From the NCBI GenBank assembly GCA_035447605.1, contig DAOTHJ010000023.1:1-25258 (forward strand): a DNA stretch of 25,258 nt, written 5' to 3'. Positions 1 to 7,600 of this stretch are shown in pieces. The DNA is from UMGS1668 sp035447605 (GTDB taxonomy: Bacteria > Bacillota > Clostridia > Oscillospirales > Ruminococcaceae). Numbering within the stretch: position 1 is the stretch's first letter; each line of letters starts with the position of its first letter. The position numbers were made by a program, and so were the translations under genes. Under the pieces are notes generated by a model. It saw only the letters and a list, made by a program, of their open reading frames with translations, made no database searches and had not been told where the DNA came from.

Positions 1-2
1 CC

Positions 3-299
3 ACCGCCGACACCGGCTACGACTACAAGAACATGCGCGTCGTCATCGAGCAGTATCCGCACCTGATCGATACCGCCTATGAAGCCATCCGCGAGGTCGG
101 CGGCGAACCGAAATCCGTCGCCGTGCGCGGCGGAACCGACGGCTGCATGCTCTCCTTCATGGGCCTCCCCTGCCCGAATCTCGGCACCGGCGGCTACAAC
201 TTCCACGGGAGATATGAGTTTGCCTGTGTGGAGGACATGGATCTTGCCGCGGAGACCGTTGTGAAGATCGCGGAAAAATATGCGGATTTTAAGAAATAA
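3..299 (+). CDS. pepT: Peptidase T (tripeptide aminopeptidase), C-terminal fragment
   Basis: This is the last 98 codons of a gene whose 5' part lies outside the window; the frame is open from base 3 to the TAA at 297-299. The peptide contains AVRGGTDGCMLSFMGLPCPN followed by GTGGYNFHGRYEFACVEDM, which matches the C-terminal signature of peptidase T, a cytoplasmic zinc aminopeptidase of family M20 that releases the N-terminal residue of tripeptides. In M20 enzymes the RGGTDG stretch borders the active site and the histidine in NFHGRYEF lies in the metal-binding catalytic domain. Both elements are intact, so nothing suggests decay. A hairpin terminator follows about 265 bases downstream, so the gene probably ends its transcription unit. 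Other M20 peptidases share the fold, but the GLPCPN...GGYNFHG combination favours PepT. Confidence 0.9.
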   Translation, partial: TADTGYDYKNMRVVIEQYPHLIDTAYEAIREVGGEPKSVAVRGGTDGCMLSFMGLPCPNLGTGGYNFHGRYEFACVEDMDLAAETVVKIAEKYADFKK

Positions 300-560
300 T
301 CCCCGGCGGAAACGCATGTAACGTGTATGCAAATTCATGCTGACACTTTTTCCGCTGGATAACGAATTTTAAAAATGATCCAGGCTGAAACGCGTGTAAC
401 CTGTATGCAATCCATGCTTCGGATGTTTTTTCTCCTGCAAAATCAGGCGGATTATAAACTGCGGCCCGCTTCGGAAGCATGGATACCCATAAGCGCCAAA
501 AGCATCTCTTATGCTCAAAAATATTGTGAGCATGCTGTTTTTCCATATCATGGAACAGAA
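300..560. repeat. Intergenic region with an imperfect 32-bp direct repeat and inverted repeats
   Basis: This gene-free stretch holds two imperfect copies of a 31-32 bp unit at 309-340 and 387-417. Both begin GAAACGC, then have TGTAAC and TGTATGCAA, and end in CATGC. The distal part of the second copy, TCCATGCTTC (411-420), recurs as its reverse complement GAAGCATGGA at about 475-484. A separate hairpin ATGCTC/GAGCAT lies at 511-533, and TTCCAT/ATGGAA at 541-555. Read on the minus strand, the two units give similar peptides (AYRLHAFQPG and AYTLHAFPPG), but the open frame has no ribosome site and ends at the terminator. I read it as a non-coding repeat element rather than a gene. Confidence 0.45.
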
Positions 561-562
561 AA

Positions 563-599
563 ACCGCTCTCCTGCACAGGCAGAAGGGCGGCTTTTTTA
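563..599. terminator. Bidirectional rho-independent terminator
   Basis: An A-rich run, then CCGCTCT...AGGGCGG, then TTTTTT forms a GC-rich hairpin with T runs on both strands. It can end pepT transcription from the left and the M32 carboxypeptidase transcript from the right. A second hairpin, CCGGAG/CTCCGG with a T7 loop, lies at 632-650, just past the peptidase stop codon. Confidence 0.7.
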
Positions 600-674
600 T
601 AAATCAAATTTTCAGGAAGGTACCACGGATTCCGGAGTTTTTTTCTCCGGCAAACGCGACGGACGCCTTTTCGC

Positions 675-2186
675 TCAGAGGCCGTAAAGATCCGTAAACT
701 TTCTTGTGAGGTAATCGACGTAGTAGTGCGGATCGAACGACGCGCCGCACACCATCCGGAACAAACGCTCCGGATCGTAGAGGCTGCCGTACTGGTAAAT
801 CTTCCGGTTCAGCCAGTCCACCAGCGGTTTGAGGCTGCCCGAGGCGATGGCCGCGTTTACGTCAACGTCCTCTTTCATGACTTCAAACATCTGCGCCCCG
901 TAGGCGCTGCCCAATGCGTAGGACGGGAAATACCCGACGTTGCCGCCGCCCCAGTGGGAATCCTGAAGGCAGCCGTGCGTATCATCCGGCACATCGACGC
1001 CGAGATACTCCTTATACAGGCGGTTCCATTCGGCCGGGATGGCATCATAGGAAAGCTCTCCGGCGAACAGCTTTTTCTCGATCTCGTAGCGAACCATGAT
1101 GTGCAGCGGATAGGTCAGCTCGTCGGCTTCGATCCGGATCAGCGAAGGCTTTGCGCGGTTGATCATCCGGTAGAGGTCCCGCGACGTGACTCCCGAGAAT
1201 TTCTCCGGGAAGAGCTCCCGGAGTTTCGGCAAAATGGCGGCAATGAACGGCTCGCTGCGGCCGATGATATTCTCGAAGAAGCGGGACTGGCTCTCATGAA
1301 TGCCCATCGAGACCCCGCCGGCCACCGCCGTATAGCGGTGCTCATCCGAGCCGCCGAGCTCGTAAAGCGCATGACCGCCCTCGTGGATCACCGAATACAT
1401 CGAGGAAGTTACGTTGTCCTCGTAATAATGCGTCGTGATGCGGACATCCTCATTGGAAAATTCCAGCGTGAAAGGATGCTCCGTCTCGCCGCAGTTGCAG
1501 TGCTCAGAGTCGATTCCCATAAAATCCATCAGATATTTTGTGAGCTCTTTCTGCTTCTCCGCCGGATATTTTCCAAGAAGCGGCGAATCGTCGATCTGCG
1601 GCGCCTTTGCGATCTTTTGGAGCAGCGGAACGATGCCCTCCCGAAGAACCGCAAAAAAGCGATCCGCCTTCTCCATCGTGAGACCGCGCTCATAGAGATC
1701 GAGCTGCGTATCATAGGGCGCCTGATCCGGCTTATAATATTTCGCAAACCGGATGTTGGCGTCGAAGATTTTCTCGAGATAGGGCTTAAACATGGCAAAA
1801 TCGTTTGCCGGTTTGGCCCTGTGCCAGACGGCCTCGGCTTTGGAGAGCGTTCTCTGGTAGTCGACAAACTCCTCCTGCGGGATGCTCCCGACATAGTCCC
1901 GGTCGCGGAGAAGCAGCTCCACTTCCCTCGCCTGATGGACGGTCAGCTGCTCCTTGTTGGCGCGGAGCCACTCCAGCAGTTCGACCGTCTCCGGGCAGGT
2001 GGAGAGCAGGTACTGGAACCCGGAAAGGATGCCCAGCGCCTCGGAACGGCCCTCCTCCGTATCCGGCGGCGCAACGGTGACGCTGTCCAATTCGATGGAC
2101 GAACAGGCGTATTTGTAAGCAAAGAGCTGTTTTTGCAGCAGCGCCAGCTTTTCCAGTTTTTCTTTCAGTTCGGGGGATTCCTCCAT
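675..2186 (-). CDS. Thermostable carboxypeptidase Taq-type, family M32 metallocarboxypeptidase
   Basis: The 503-residue product is the usual length for M32 carboxypeptidases (about 500), which remove C-terminal residues from peptides and are largely helical cytoplasmic enzymes. The zinc site is visible: HEGGH at residues 268-272, with the third ligand Glu in GIHESQSR (about residue 298), a stretch diagnostic of M32. The TTHYYEDNVTSSMYSVIHEG context and the later DTHGCLQDSHW block also fit the family. The ATG at 2186 is preceded by AAAGGAG eight bases upstream. The gene lies downstream of purA on the same strand but is separated by 420 bases containing a strong terminator, so it is probably expressed separately. 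Nothing looks broken. A long open frame on the opposite strand is a codon-bias shadow. Confidence 0.93.
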   Translation of the reverse strand: MEESPELKEKLEKLALLQKQLFAYKYACSSIELDSVTVAPPDTEEGRSEALGILSGFQYLLSTCPETVELLEWLRANKEQLTVHQAREVELLLRDRDYVGSIPQEEFVDYQRTLSKAEAVWHRAKPANDFAMFKPYLEKIFDANIRFAKYYKPDQAPYDTQLDLYERGLTMEKADRFFAVLREGIVPLLQKIAKAPQIDDSPLLGKYPAEKQKELTKYLMDFMGIDSEHCNCGETEHPFTLEFSNEDVRITTHYYEDNVTSSMYSVIHEGGHALYELGGSDEHRYTAVAGGVSMGIHESQSRFFENIIGRSEPFIAAILPKLRELFPEKFSGVTSRDLYRMINRAKPSLIRIEADELTYPLHIMVRYEIEKKLFAGELSYDAIPAEWNRLYKEYLGVDVPDDTHGCLQDSHWGGGNVGYFPSYALGSAYGAQMFEVMKEDVDVNAAIASGSLKPLVDWLNRKIYQYGSLYDPERLFRMVCGASFDPHYYVDYLTRKFTDLYGL

Positions 2187-2239
2187 ATCGCAGTCTCCTT
2201 TACGAAATCAATATCCATAATTTGCCCCGGCAGGGCCCG

Positions 2240-2512
2240 ATTATCAGCTTATAACAGCAATCCAACTCCGGGCATTTTTTGTACCGCAAAAACCATTATC
2301 GTTCTCTTGATCGACGGCTAGCGAACCGCCGCTTTTTCCTTGCCGCCCGGCTGGTCCCGGAAGGTCGAGCATGAAAGCTTTCAAGTTGCACGGCTTTCCG
2401 AACACCAAGTGGCTTCGTGCGATTCGGTCTCTCTCTACGGCGCGGCCACCTTCTTGACCGAAGGCGAGCGAACCGCCGTTTTCCCCGCCGCCCGTGTCAG
2501 TATGAAAAACGG
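2240..2512. repeat. Intergenic repeat region with a ~45-bp direct repeat
   Basis: The purA-M32 gap carries two copies of a ~42-46 bp unit, at 2305-2350 and 2452-2493. Each starts TCTTGA, contains AGCGAACCGCCG, then a T-rich spacer and GCCGCCCG. The 147-bp spacing between starts is filled by sequence with no recognisable gene. On the minus strand the repeats fall in one open frame (2244-2516) and give the parallel peptides GGSLAFGQE and GGSLAVDQE, but there is no ribosome site and no family I recognise. An interspersed non-coding repeat is the simplest reading; a degenerate duplicated peptide gene is possible. Confidence 0.45.
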
Positions 2513-2513
2513 G

Positions 2514-2600
2514 CAAAAAAACGGCGGGCGATCCATTCCGGAAGCCTGCGCTCTGCGCCGCTCCGGCCGGACCGTGCGCCGCCGTTTTTCTTCTGTTTTT
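2514..2600. terminator. Terminator downstream of purA, T-rich on both strands
   Basis: On the minus strand, just after the purA stop, CGGCGG...CCGCCG arms (long loop about 2533-2572) are followed by TTTTTTT (2515-2521 in plus coordinates read as A7). The plus-strand reading also ends in a T-rich run (CCGTTTTTCTTCTGTTTTTT). The stem is long and GC-rich with a large internal loop, so the fold is less certain than the position. Confidence 0.6.
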
Positions 2601-2606
2601 TAAGAA

Positions 2607-3881
2607 TCAGCCGCGGAAGATGACATCTTCGCGCTTCGGGCCGTTGCAGACGATCTTGATCGGAACTTCAATCTCTTTCTCAATGAATTCAATATAATCC
2701 CGGCACGCCTGCGGGAGCTTGTCGTATTCGCGGATGCCGCGGATATCGCACTTCCAGCCCGGGAAGACCTTGAGCACCGGTTTCGCCTCGAGCAGAACCG
2801 GATAGGTCGGGAAGTCGCGCAGAACCTCGCCTTTGTATTCGTAGCCGACGCAGACAGGGATCTCGTCGAGATAGCCCAGCGCATCCACAACCGTAAAGGC
2901 GACATCCGTGGCGCCCTGCACCAGGCATCCGTAGCGGGAGGCCACGCAGTCAAACCAACCCATGCGGCGCGGACGGCCGGTGGTGGCGCCGTACTCGCCT
3001 TTGTCGCCGCCGCGTTCACGCAGTTCGTTCGCCTCGTCGCCGAAGATCTCGCTGACAAACGGGCCGGCGCCGACTGCGCTGGAATAGGCTTTCACGACGG
3101 CGGTGACCCGGGTGATCGCGGACGAAGGAACCGAGGCGCCAACCGCGCCGTACCCGGAGATGGTGTTGGAGGAGGTGGACATCGGATAGATGCCGAAATC
3201 CGGGTCACGGAGCGATCCGAGCTGGCCCTCAATCAGAATGTTCTTGCCGTCACGGACGGCGTCCTGCATGAAGCGGACGGAATCGCAGACATAAGGCTTC
3301 AGGATCTCGGCATACTCGGCAAGCTCCTGCATGATCTGGTCGAGATCATAGGGTTCCTTATGATAGACGGCCTGCGCGATCTGGTTCTTGAGATCCAGAA
3401 CCTCGGAGACTCTGTCTCTGAGGAAATCCCGGTAGTAGAGCGAATCGACCGTGATGCCGATTTTGGCATATTTATCGGAATAGAACGGAGCGATGCCGGA
3501 TTTGGTGGAACCGTAGGATCTCGCGCCGAGACGTTCCTCTTCCCACTTGTCGAAATCGACATGATACGGCATGAGGATCTGCGCGCGGTTTGAAACGAGA
3601 ACTTTCGGGTTGAATCCCGCGGCACGGACGTTTTCGATCTCCTTCTGGAATTTATGGACATCGAGCGCGACGCCGTTTCCGACGAGGTTTTCCGTTTTTT
3701 CATAACAGGAACCGGAAGGAAGAATATGCAGTACGACCTTTCCTTTATCGGTGATGATCGTATGGCCGGCGTTCGCACCGCCCTGGAATCTCGCAACGAC
3801 GTCCGCATCCTGTGCGAACATATCCGTGATCTTGCCTTTGCCTTCGTCTCCCCAGTTAGCTCCAACGATTGCGTGTACCAT
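2607..3881 (-). CDS. purA: Adenylosuccinate synthetase
   Basis: PurA joins IMP and aspartate using GTP, the first of the two steps from IMP to AMP; it is a cytoplasmic homodimer. The product is 424 residues from the chosen ATG. The GTP/IMP loop GDEGKGKITDM is at residues 11-21, and GEYGATTGRPRRMGWFDC and VGAGPFVSEIFGDEA are further family signatures. The central motif is EGQLGSLRDPDFGIYPM where E. coli-type enzymes have EGAQG; this alternative form occurs in clostridial PurA proteins and is not a defect. The ATG at 3881 is preferred over an in-frame TTG at 3899 because AAGGAAG lies six bases before the ATG, inside the longer version. purB ends 150 bases upstream on the same strand with no clear T-tailed terminator between them, so the two AMP-branch genes are probably co-transcribed. 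Confidence 0.97.
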   Translation of the reverse strand: MVHAIVGANWGDEGKGKITDMFAQDADVVARFQGGANAGHTIITDKGKVVLHILPSGSCYEKTENLVGNGVALDVHKFQKEIENVRAAGFNPKVLVSNRAQILMPYHVDFDKWEEERLGARSYGSTKSGIAPFYSDKYAKIGITVDSLYYRDFLRDRVSEVLDLKNQIAQAVYHKEPYDLDQIMQELAEYAEILKPYVCDSVRFMQDAVRDGKNILIEGQLGSLRDPDFGIYPMSTSSNTISGYGAVGASVPSSAITRVTAVVKAYSSAVGAGPFVSEIFGDEANELRERGGDKGEYGATTGRPRRMGWFDCVASRYGCLVQGATDVAFTVVDALGYLDEIPVCVGYEYKGEVLRDFPTYPVLLEAKPVLKVFPGWKCDIRGIREYDKLPQACRDYIEFIEKEIEVPIKIVCNGPKREDVIFRG

Positions 3882-4030
3882 AATTTTCTTCCTTTGCAAT
3901 ATATTTTTGTGGGAGCCGCTCCCGCTTTTGCCCGCGGGCGGCCTCCCGTTTGCCCTGAGAATTCTATTCCGCGGCCCGGCAGCGGATGCCGCCCTGCAGC
4001 AGAAAAAGCCTGCCCCTTTCCGGAGCGAGG

Positions 4031-5461
4031 TTACAGTTTTACTTCGTCCTTTATGCCGAGCAGCCCTCTGTTTGGTTCGATGATCGTCTCGCGCAGCTCC
4101 GCCACATAGTCCTCGGTCTGTTTTGCCGCGAGGCCGGTGTATCTCTCCGGAATCAGGTTGGCCTTGAGGCTCTCTTCGTCGAGACCGAAGCGGCCATCCG
4201 CGGCAAGGACGTCGAGCAGGTTGTTCTCCTCGCCCTCCTCCCGGATCCTGCGGAACGCCTCCATCGAATATTCGCGGATCGCCTCATGGAGTTCCTGACG
4301 GTCGCCGCCCTGTTTCACCGCATCCATCAGGATGTTTTCGGTCGCCATAAACGGCAGTTCCCGGCGAACACGGACCGCGATGACCTTCGGAAATACGCGA
4401 AGCCCGCCGGCGATGTTGGCCACCAGATTGAGAATGCCGTCGGCCGTGAGGAAGCTCTCGGAAATGGCAAGGCGGCGGTTGGAGGAATCGTCAAGCGTCC
4501 GCTCGAACCACTGCTCGGAAGCGGTCTCCGCCGGATTCAAGACCAGATTCGTCAGATACCGGCTGAGGCCCGCGCACCGCTCGCTGCGCATCGGATTCTG
4601 TTTATAGGCCATTGCGGAGGAGCCGACCTGTTTGCCGCCGAAAGGCTCATAAATCTCGCCGAAGCTTTGCAGCAGACGGATGTCGTTCGTGAATTTATGC
4701 GCGCTCTGCGCGATTCCGGCGACCGCGGTCAGAACCCGGTAATCCTGCTTTCGCGGATAGGTCTGCCCGGTGACGGAGAAGGTCTTTTCAAAGCCCATCT
4801 TCTCGGCAATCATGCTGTCAAGCGTTTTTACTTTACATGTATCTCCGCCGAACAGCTCGAGAAAAGAGGCCTGCGTGCCGGTCGTACCCTTGGCGCCACG
4901 CAGCTTCATCTTCCCGATTGCCTCGCTGATCACGTCGTAATCCTCGGCAAAATCCTGCGCCCAGAGACAGGCGCGCTTGCCGACCGTCGTGAGCTGAGCG
5001 GGCTGGCAGTGCGTATAGGCGAGGCACGGCAGATCCTTTTCCTTCTCGGCAAAATCGGAGAGCAGAGCGATGACGTTGACGAGCTTTTTCTTTAAAATCT
5101 CCAACCCGTCGCGCATGATGATGAGATCGGCGTTGTCTCCCACATAGCAGGAAGTGGCGCCGAGGTGAAGGATCGGTTTTGCCTCCGGGCACTGCATCCC
5201 GAAAGCCTGCACATGGCTCATCACATCGTGGCGGATCTGCGCCTCAATCGCCTCGGCATCCTCAAAATTGATGTCGTCGAGGTGGGCGCGCATCTCATTC
5301 AGCTGAAGATCCGTGATCGGGAGGCCAAGCGTCTGCTCCGCCTCCGCAAGCGCGAGCCAGAGCCGGCGCCAGGTGGAGAATTTCTTCTGATCCGAGAAGT
5401 TTCGCTGCATCTCCTCGCCTGCATAGCGATGTTCCAGCGGACTCTCATAGAAATCGTGCAT
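4031..5461 (-). CDS. purB: Adenylosuccinate lyase
   Basis: PurB cleaves both SAICAR and adenylosuccinate with release of fumarate, so it serves the common purine pathway and the AMP branch. The product is about 476 residues and belongs to the fumarase/aspartase superfamily. Its signature GSSAMAYKQNPMRSE (about residues 280-294) carries the flexible catalytic loop, and YTHCQPAQ (about 150-157) carries the conserved histidine. Two starts are possible. The ATG at 5479 has only a T-rich run upstream, which is the terminator tail of the leader RNA. The ATG at 5461 has AAAGGGTGA about six bases upstream, so 5461 is chosen. The gene follows a structured RNA whose terminator ends about 25-30 bases before this start, so attenuation is conceivable. 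purA follows downstream. Confidence 0.96.
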   Translation of the reverse strand: MHDFYESPLEHRYAGEEMQRNFSDQKKFSTWRRLWLALAEAEQTLGLPITDLQLNEMRAHLDDINFEDAEAIEAQIRHDVMSHVQAFGMQCPEAKPILHLGATSCYVGDNADLIIMRDGLEILKKKLVNVIALLSDFAEKEKDLPCLAYTHCQPAQLTTVGKRACLWAQDFAEDYDVISEAIGKMKLRGAKGTTGTQASFLELFGGDTCKVKTLDSMIAEKMGFEKTFSVTGQTYPRKQDYRVLTAVAGIAQSAHKFTNDIRLLQSFGEIYEPFGGKQVGSSAMAYKQNPMRSERCAGLSRYLTNLVLNPAETASEQWFERTLDDSSNRRLAISESFLTADGILNLVANIAGGLRVFPKVIAVRVRRELPFMATENILMDAVKQGGDRQELHEAIREYSMEAFRRIREEGEENNLLDVLAADGRFGLDEESLKANLIPERYTGLAAKQTEDYVAELRETIIEPNRGLLGIKDEVKL

Positions 5462-5488
5462 ATCCGTCACCCTTTCCATTCAAAAAAG

Positions 5489-5517
5489 AAAAAAAAGAGC
5501 GCCAAAATGGTGCTCTT
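5489..5517 (-). terminator. Rho-independent terminator ending the purB leader RNA
   Basis: On the minus strand AAGAGC-A-CC, an ATTT(T) loop, then GG-C-GCTCTT form an 8-bp stem with one A-C mismatch, followed by eight T residues at 5496-5489. It sits immediately before the purB ribosome site, so purB needs read-through, antitermination or another promoter. Confidence 0.75.
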
Positions 5518-5660
5518 ATCTTGTCGGTGTATGCTCATGGTTGTAGCTCCCCTTCCCGTAGTACCTATTGCGCACCGCGGATAAACTACAGGATTCGGTT
5601 CTCATAGCAGAACTTCGGGGCTTCATATTTCTTCGCTCCATTTGTTAAAAGATAAAAGAA
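5489..5660 (-). ncRNA. Structured RNA upstream of purB: 6S-like RNA or cis-regulatory leader (candidate)
   Basis: Between a promoter-like site and the purB start lies a ~170-nt segment with consistent pairing. The 5' end CTTTTATCTT (5649-5658) pairs over 10 bp with AAGATAAGAG (5513-5522), closing the whole element. Inside are GTTCT/AGAAC (5609-5613 with 5598-5602), CCTGTAG/CTACGGG (5586-5592 with 5555-5561) and CCCC/GGGG (5617-5620 with 5549-5552). It ends in a hairpin plus T8 (5489-5515). Length, closing stem, internal stems and separate promoter and terminator resemble 6S RNA. The closing stem shares bases with the terminator stem, which is also how a riboswitch attenuator works. I could not match it to a purine, ZTP, guanidine or THF riboswitch consensus from memory. 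Confidence 0.5.
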
Positions 5661-5661
5661 C

Positions 5662-5695
5662 AGTATAATAGTATCATCTTCCGCTAAAAAAACAA
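5662..5695 (-). promoter_or_regulatory. Candidate sigma-A promoter for the leader RNA/purB
   Basis: On the minus strand TTGTTT (5690-5695) is followed by overlapping -10 candidates TACTAT, TATTAT and TATACT between 5673 and 5662; the first gives a 16-base spacer. The predicted start falls just upstream of the closing stem of the leader RNA, which supports the assignment. Confidence 0.45.
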
Positions 5696-5699
5696 GCCC

Positions 5700-6010
5700 A
5701 TTCCATATTTTTCTCCGTTTTATAGAAAATTATCCCCATGGGTTTCCTCTAATTAGATAATATATATAATCATTTTTATAATAAATCCCCGGCATCCTGC
5801 TCATCCCCACAAAAAAATTCCCATGCCGTGCTCACTATATTCAAATCCGTGATATTTTTCATGCTCATGCGGATTTCTTCCTTGCAGGCTCTTCTTTACC
5901 GGATAAAGCCTCTGCCGCCTGATAAATCAGTCCTTACCCGCGGCACGGCCGGTTTTACCGAATCTTTTCCGCCATCTCTTACCGGAAATCCCTGTCTGTG
6001 AAACTGCCGA
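5700..6010. other. AT-rich gene-free stretch
   Basis: About 310 bases separate the purB promoter from the terminator of the surface-protein remnant. The right-hand part of the purB upstream region (5700-5790) is AT-rich, with several TATAAT-like words but no convincing -35/-10 pair. I see no open frame with a ribosome site, no RNA gene and no repeat here. Confidence 0.4.
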
Positions 6011-6012
6011 TT

Positions 6013-6058
6013 CATCGGCCGCAAAAAAGAAGGCCGCTGCATAAAAAATGCCGCGGTC
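6013..6058 (-). terminator. Rho-independent terminator after the surface-protein remnant
   Basis: On the minus strand CCGC-G-GCAT, a T-rich loop, then ATGC-A-GCGG are followed by CCTTCTTTTTT. It lies 30-75 bases after the TGA at 6091 and ends that transcription unit. Confidence 0.7.
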
Positions 6059-6090
6059 TCCTTTTTTATGATTCGCAGGTCCCCGTAATC

Positions 6091-6912
6091 TCAGCTTGTA
6101 TACGGCTCCACCGTAGCCGTAATGATGCCGACATTTTTAAAAGTCAGGTTTTCGCTGTTGTTGATCCAGCTTCTCTCCGGCGTACCGTTTAAGAACAGGT
6201 AAGCGTTCGCCGGAGTCAGATCCCCATTGGCCGCGCCCGTTGCGGCCGCTTCAAGAAGATAGCTTCCCGCTTCAGCAGAGGTCCCTTCATTATAGAGATG
6301 CAGAGACATATCGACGCCGGCCAGATCGTTTTCGGTAACTGCCAGAGTGATTTTCACGGCGCTGTTGCTGTGATTCAACATGGTAATTTTGTTATTCGCG
6401 CCGTCAAAATAGGCCGGCAGCCAGTCGTTGTAGGAGCCTTCCGAATACATGTGGGTATCCACGTTCCATTCCGAATCCGTGGAATATACGAATTTCATGC
6501 TGCCCCAGCCGATATCGATTTTATATACCGGGCTGGTATCTTCCGCAATGCGCGCCTGAACGTCGACGTTGTTGTTCCCGGAGTAGAAGATTCCTTCTCC
6601 CGTGAGGGACAGCGCCGAGCTGTACACCGCGTAAGTGGAAAACTTGCGTGTTACGATGACAATTTGGCTGTTCGCGGAATCGACATAATAATATTCCGAA
6701 CTGTCGGATGAATCCGCAAGCAGGCCAAGCGGAAGCCTTTCCGCGGCGCCGTCATGATAGCGGTAGACAAAATATGATTCCTGCCCGGCAAGATCGCCGG
6801 TAATCGGGATCAGTACCTCCACGGCGGAGGGAATCTCCGTCAGCGTGTATTCCGTACTGCTTCCGACTGTGGTCACCGTTTTTGTCACGCGGATATCGTA
6901 ATATTGACTTGC
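6091..6912 (-). pseudogene. C-terminal part of a broken glycine-rich surface protein
   Basis: This frame encodes the last ~270 residues of the protein whose upstream parts are listed separately. It continues the 6913-7600 segment after a one-base net shift: the tandem word CTTGCTTG (plus strand, 6908-6915) is a 4-bp duplication, and removing one copy joins the frames as ...AASQYYDIRVTKTVTTVG. The first half (EYTLTEIPSAVEVLIPITGD to KFSTYAVYS) looks like the beta-rich extracellular modules of clostridial surface proteins that end in FSTYAVY. The second half (GEGIFYSGNNNVDVQ onward) has a KIDIGWGSMKFVY stretch. There is no LPxTG motif or C-terminal membrane anchor. A GTG at 6888 could start a separate product, but no ribosome site is evident. 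The function is unknown; a cell-envelope location is inferred from composition. Confidence 0.6.
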
Positions 6913-7600
6913 TTGCCGCGGCGCCGTTCCCGGTCGAAGCCGAACTTCCGCTCGGCGTCGTCACGCTCGCAGTGGATGCCACATAGACCGTTCCTCCGCT
7001 GCCTCCGCTCCCCACAGAGCCTCCGGTGCCGCCGGTGCCGCCCCAGTAATTATCCAGTGTCCCTCTAGCGCCGCCGGTGCCGCCGCTGGTCGTTCCGGTA
7101 TTTCCCGTATCGCCCTTCCACTGAATCGTATTGCTGCCAAAGTAGCCTTCGCGCCAATACTGGTAGATACTGTATGAGAGGTCGCCCGCATAGCCGCCGT
7201 AGCCGGAAGCTCCTCCGCCTCCGCCGCCCGAACCGCCGCGGATCATGTAGCAGTAACTTCCGCCGGTTTTATAGTGATAGCTTCCGCCGCCACCGCCGGC
7301 ACCACCGCCGCCGATGTTCGCAGCATTGCCTCCGGCTCCTCCTCCTCCTCCGCCGGCACCGCCCGCTGCAGACGCATACTCACCGTAAGAGGTATAATAC
7401 CCTGCCACGGAGCTGCCGCCCGGGCCGCCTGCACCGCGCGAAGTGGAGTAGGAAGTGCCCGCATAGGCGTTGACGGTCACGCTTCCGAGAACAAATAAAG
7501 TTCCCATGGCGCTGCCGCTGCCGCCGCTGTTTCCTGCGCCGCCAGCATTGCCGTCTCTGTTCCCTTTACTCCATAAAAGGCCGCTCCAATTGGTTGTTCC
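6913..7600 (-). pseudogene. Glycine-rich middle segment of the broken surface protein
   Basis: The frame carries a long low-complexity tract of Gly-Gly-Ala/Ser repeats (GGAGGGGGGAGGNAANIGG, GGTGGTGGSVGSGGSGG) interspersed with aromatic patches such as SYHYKTGGSYCYMI. It is in frame with the GLUG-motif segment at 7601-8488 and separated from it only by one TAA at 7601-7603. Codons after the stop remain sensible (GTTNWSGLLWSKGNRDGN), so the stop looks like a point mutation within one gene. The ATG at 7507 lacks a ribosome site. The GC-rich GGN-codon tract dominates the base composition. Such tracts occur in bacterial extracellular proteins, but I cannot name a specific family. Confidence 0.55.

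Noticed and set aside
726..2321. 531-codon open frame on the plus strand opposite the M32 carboxypeptidase
   Set aside because: It mirrors the GC-rich codon bias of the real gene, has no ribosome site and no family motifs, while the minus strand carries an intact HEGGH enzyme.
2607..3881. EGQLG instead of EGAQG in PurA as a loss of a catalytic residue
   Set aside because: This form is found in clostridial-type adenylosuccinate synthetases and all other motifs are intact.
3986..5095. Long plus-strand frame opposite purB
   Set aside because: Antisense shadow of a clearly recognisable adenylosuccinate lyase, with no independent start signals.
5489..5660. Purine, ZTP or THF riboswitch upstream of purB
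   Set aside because: The conserved sequences I know for these classes are not present; kept only as an unassigned or 6S-like structured RNA.
7174..7498. Arg/Ser-rich plus-strand frames opposite the Gly-rich tract
   Set aside because: They arise from the reverse complement of GGN repeats and have no start signals.
6913..7600. The dense GGN repeats considered as a CRISPR array or tandem DNA repeat
   Set aside because: The periodicity is at the codon level (Gly-rich protein); no constant repeat/spacer structure is present.
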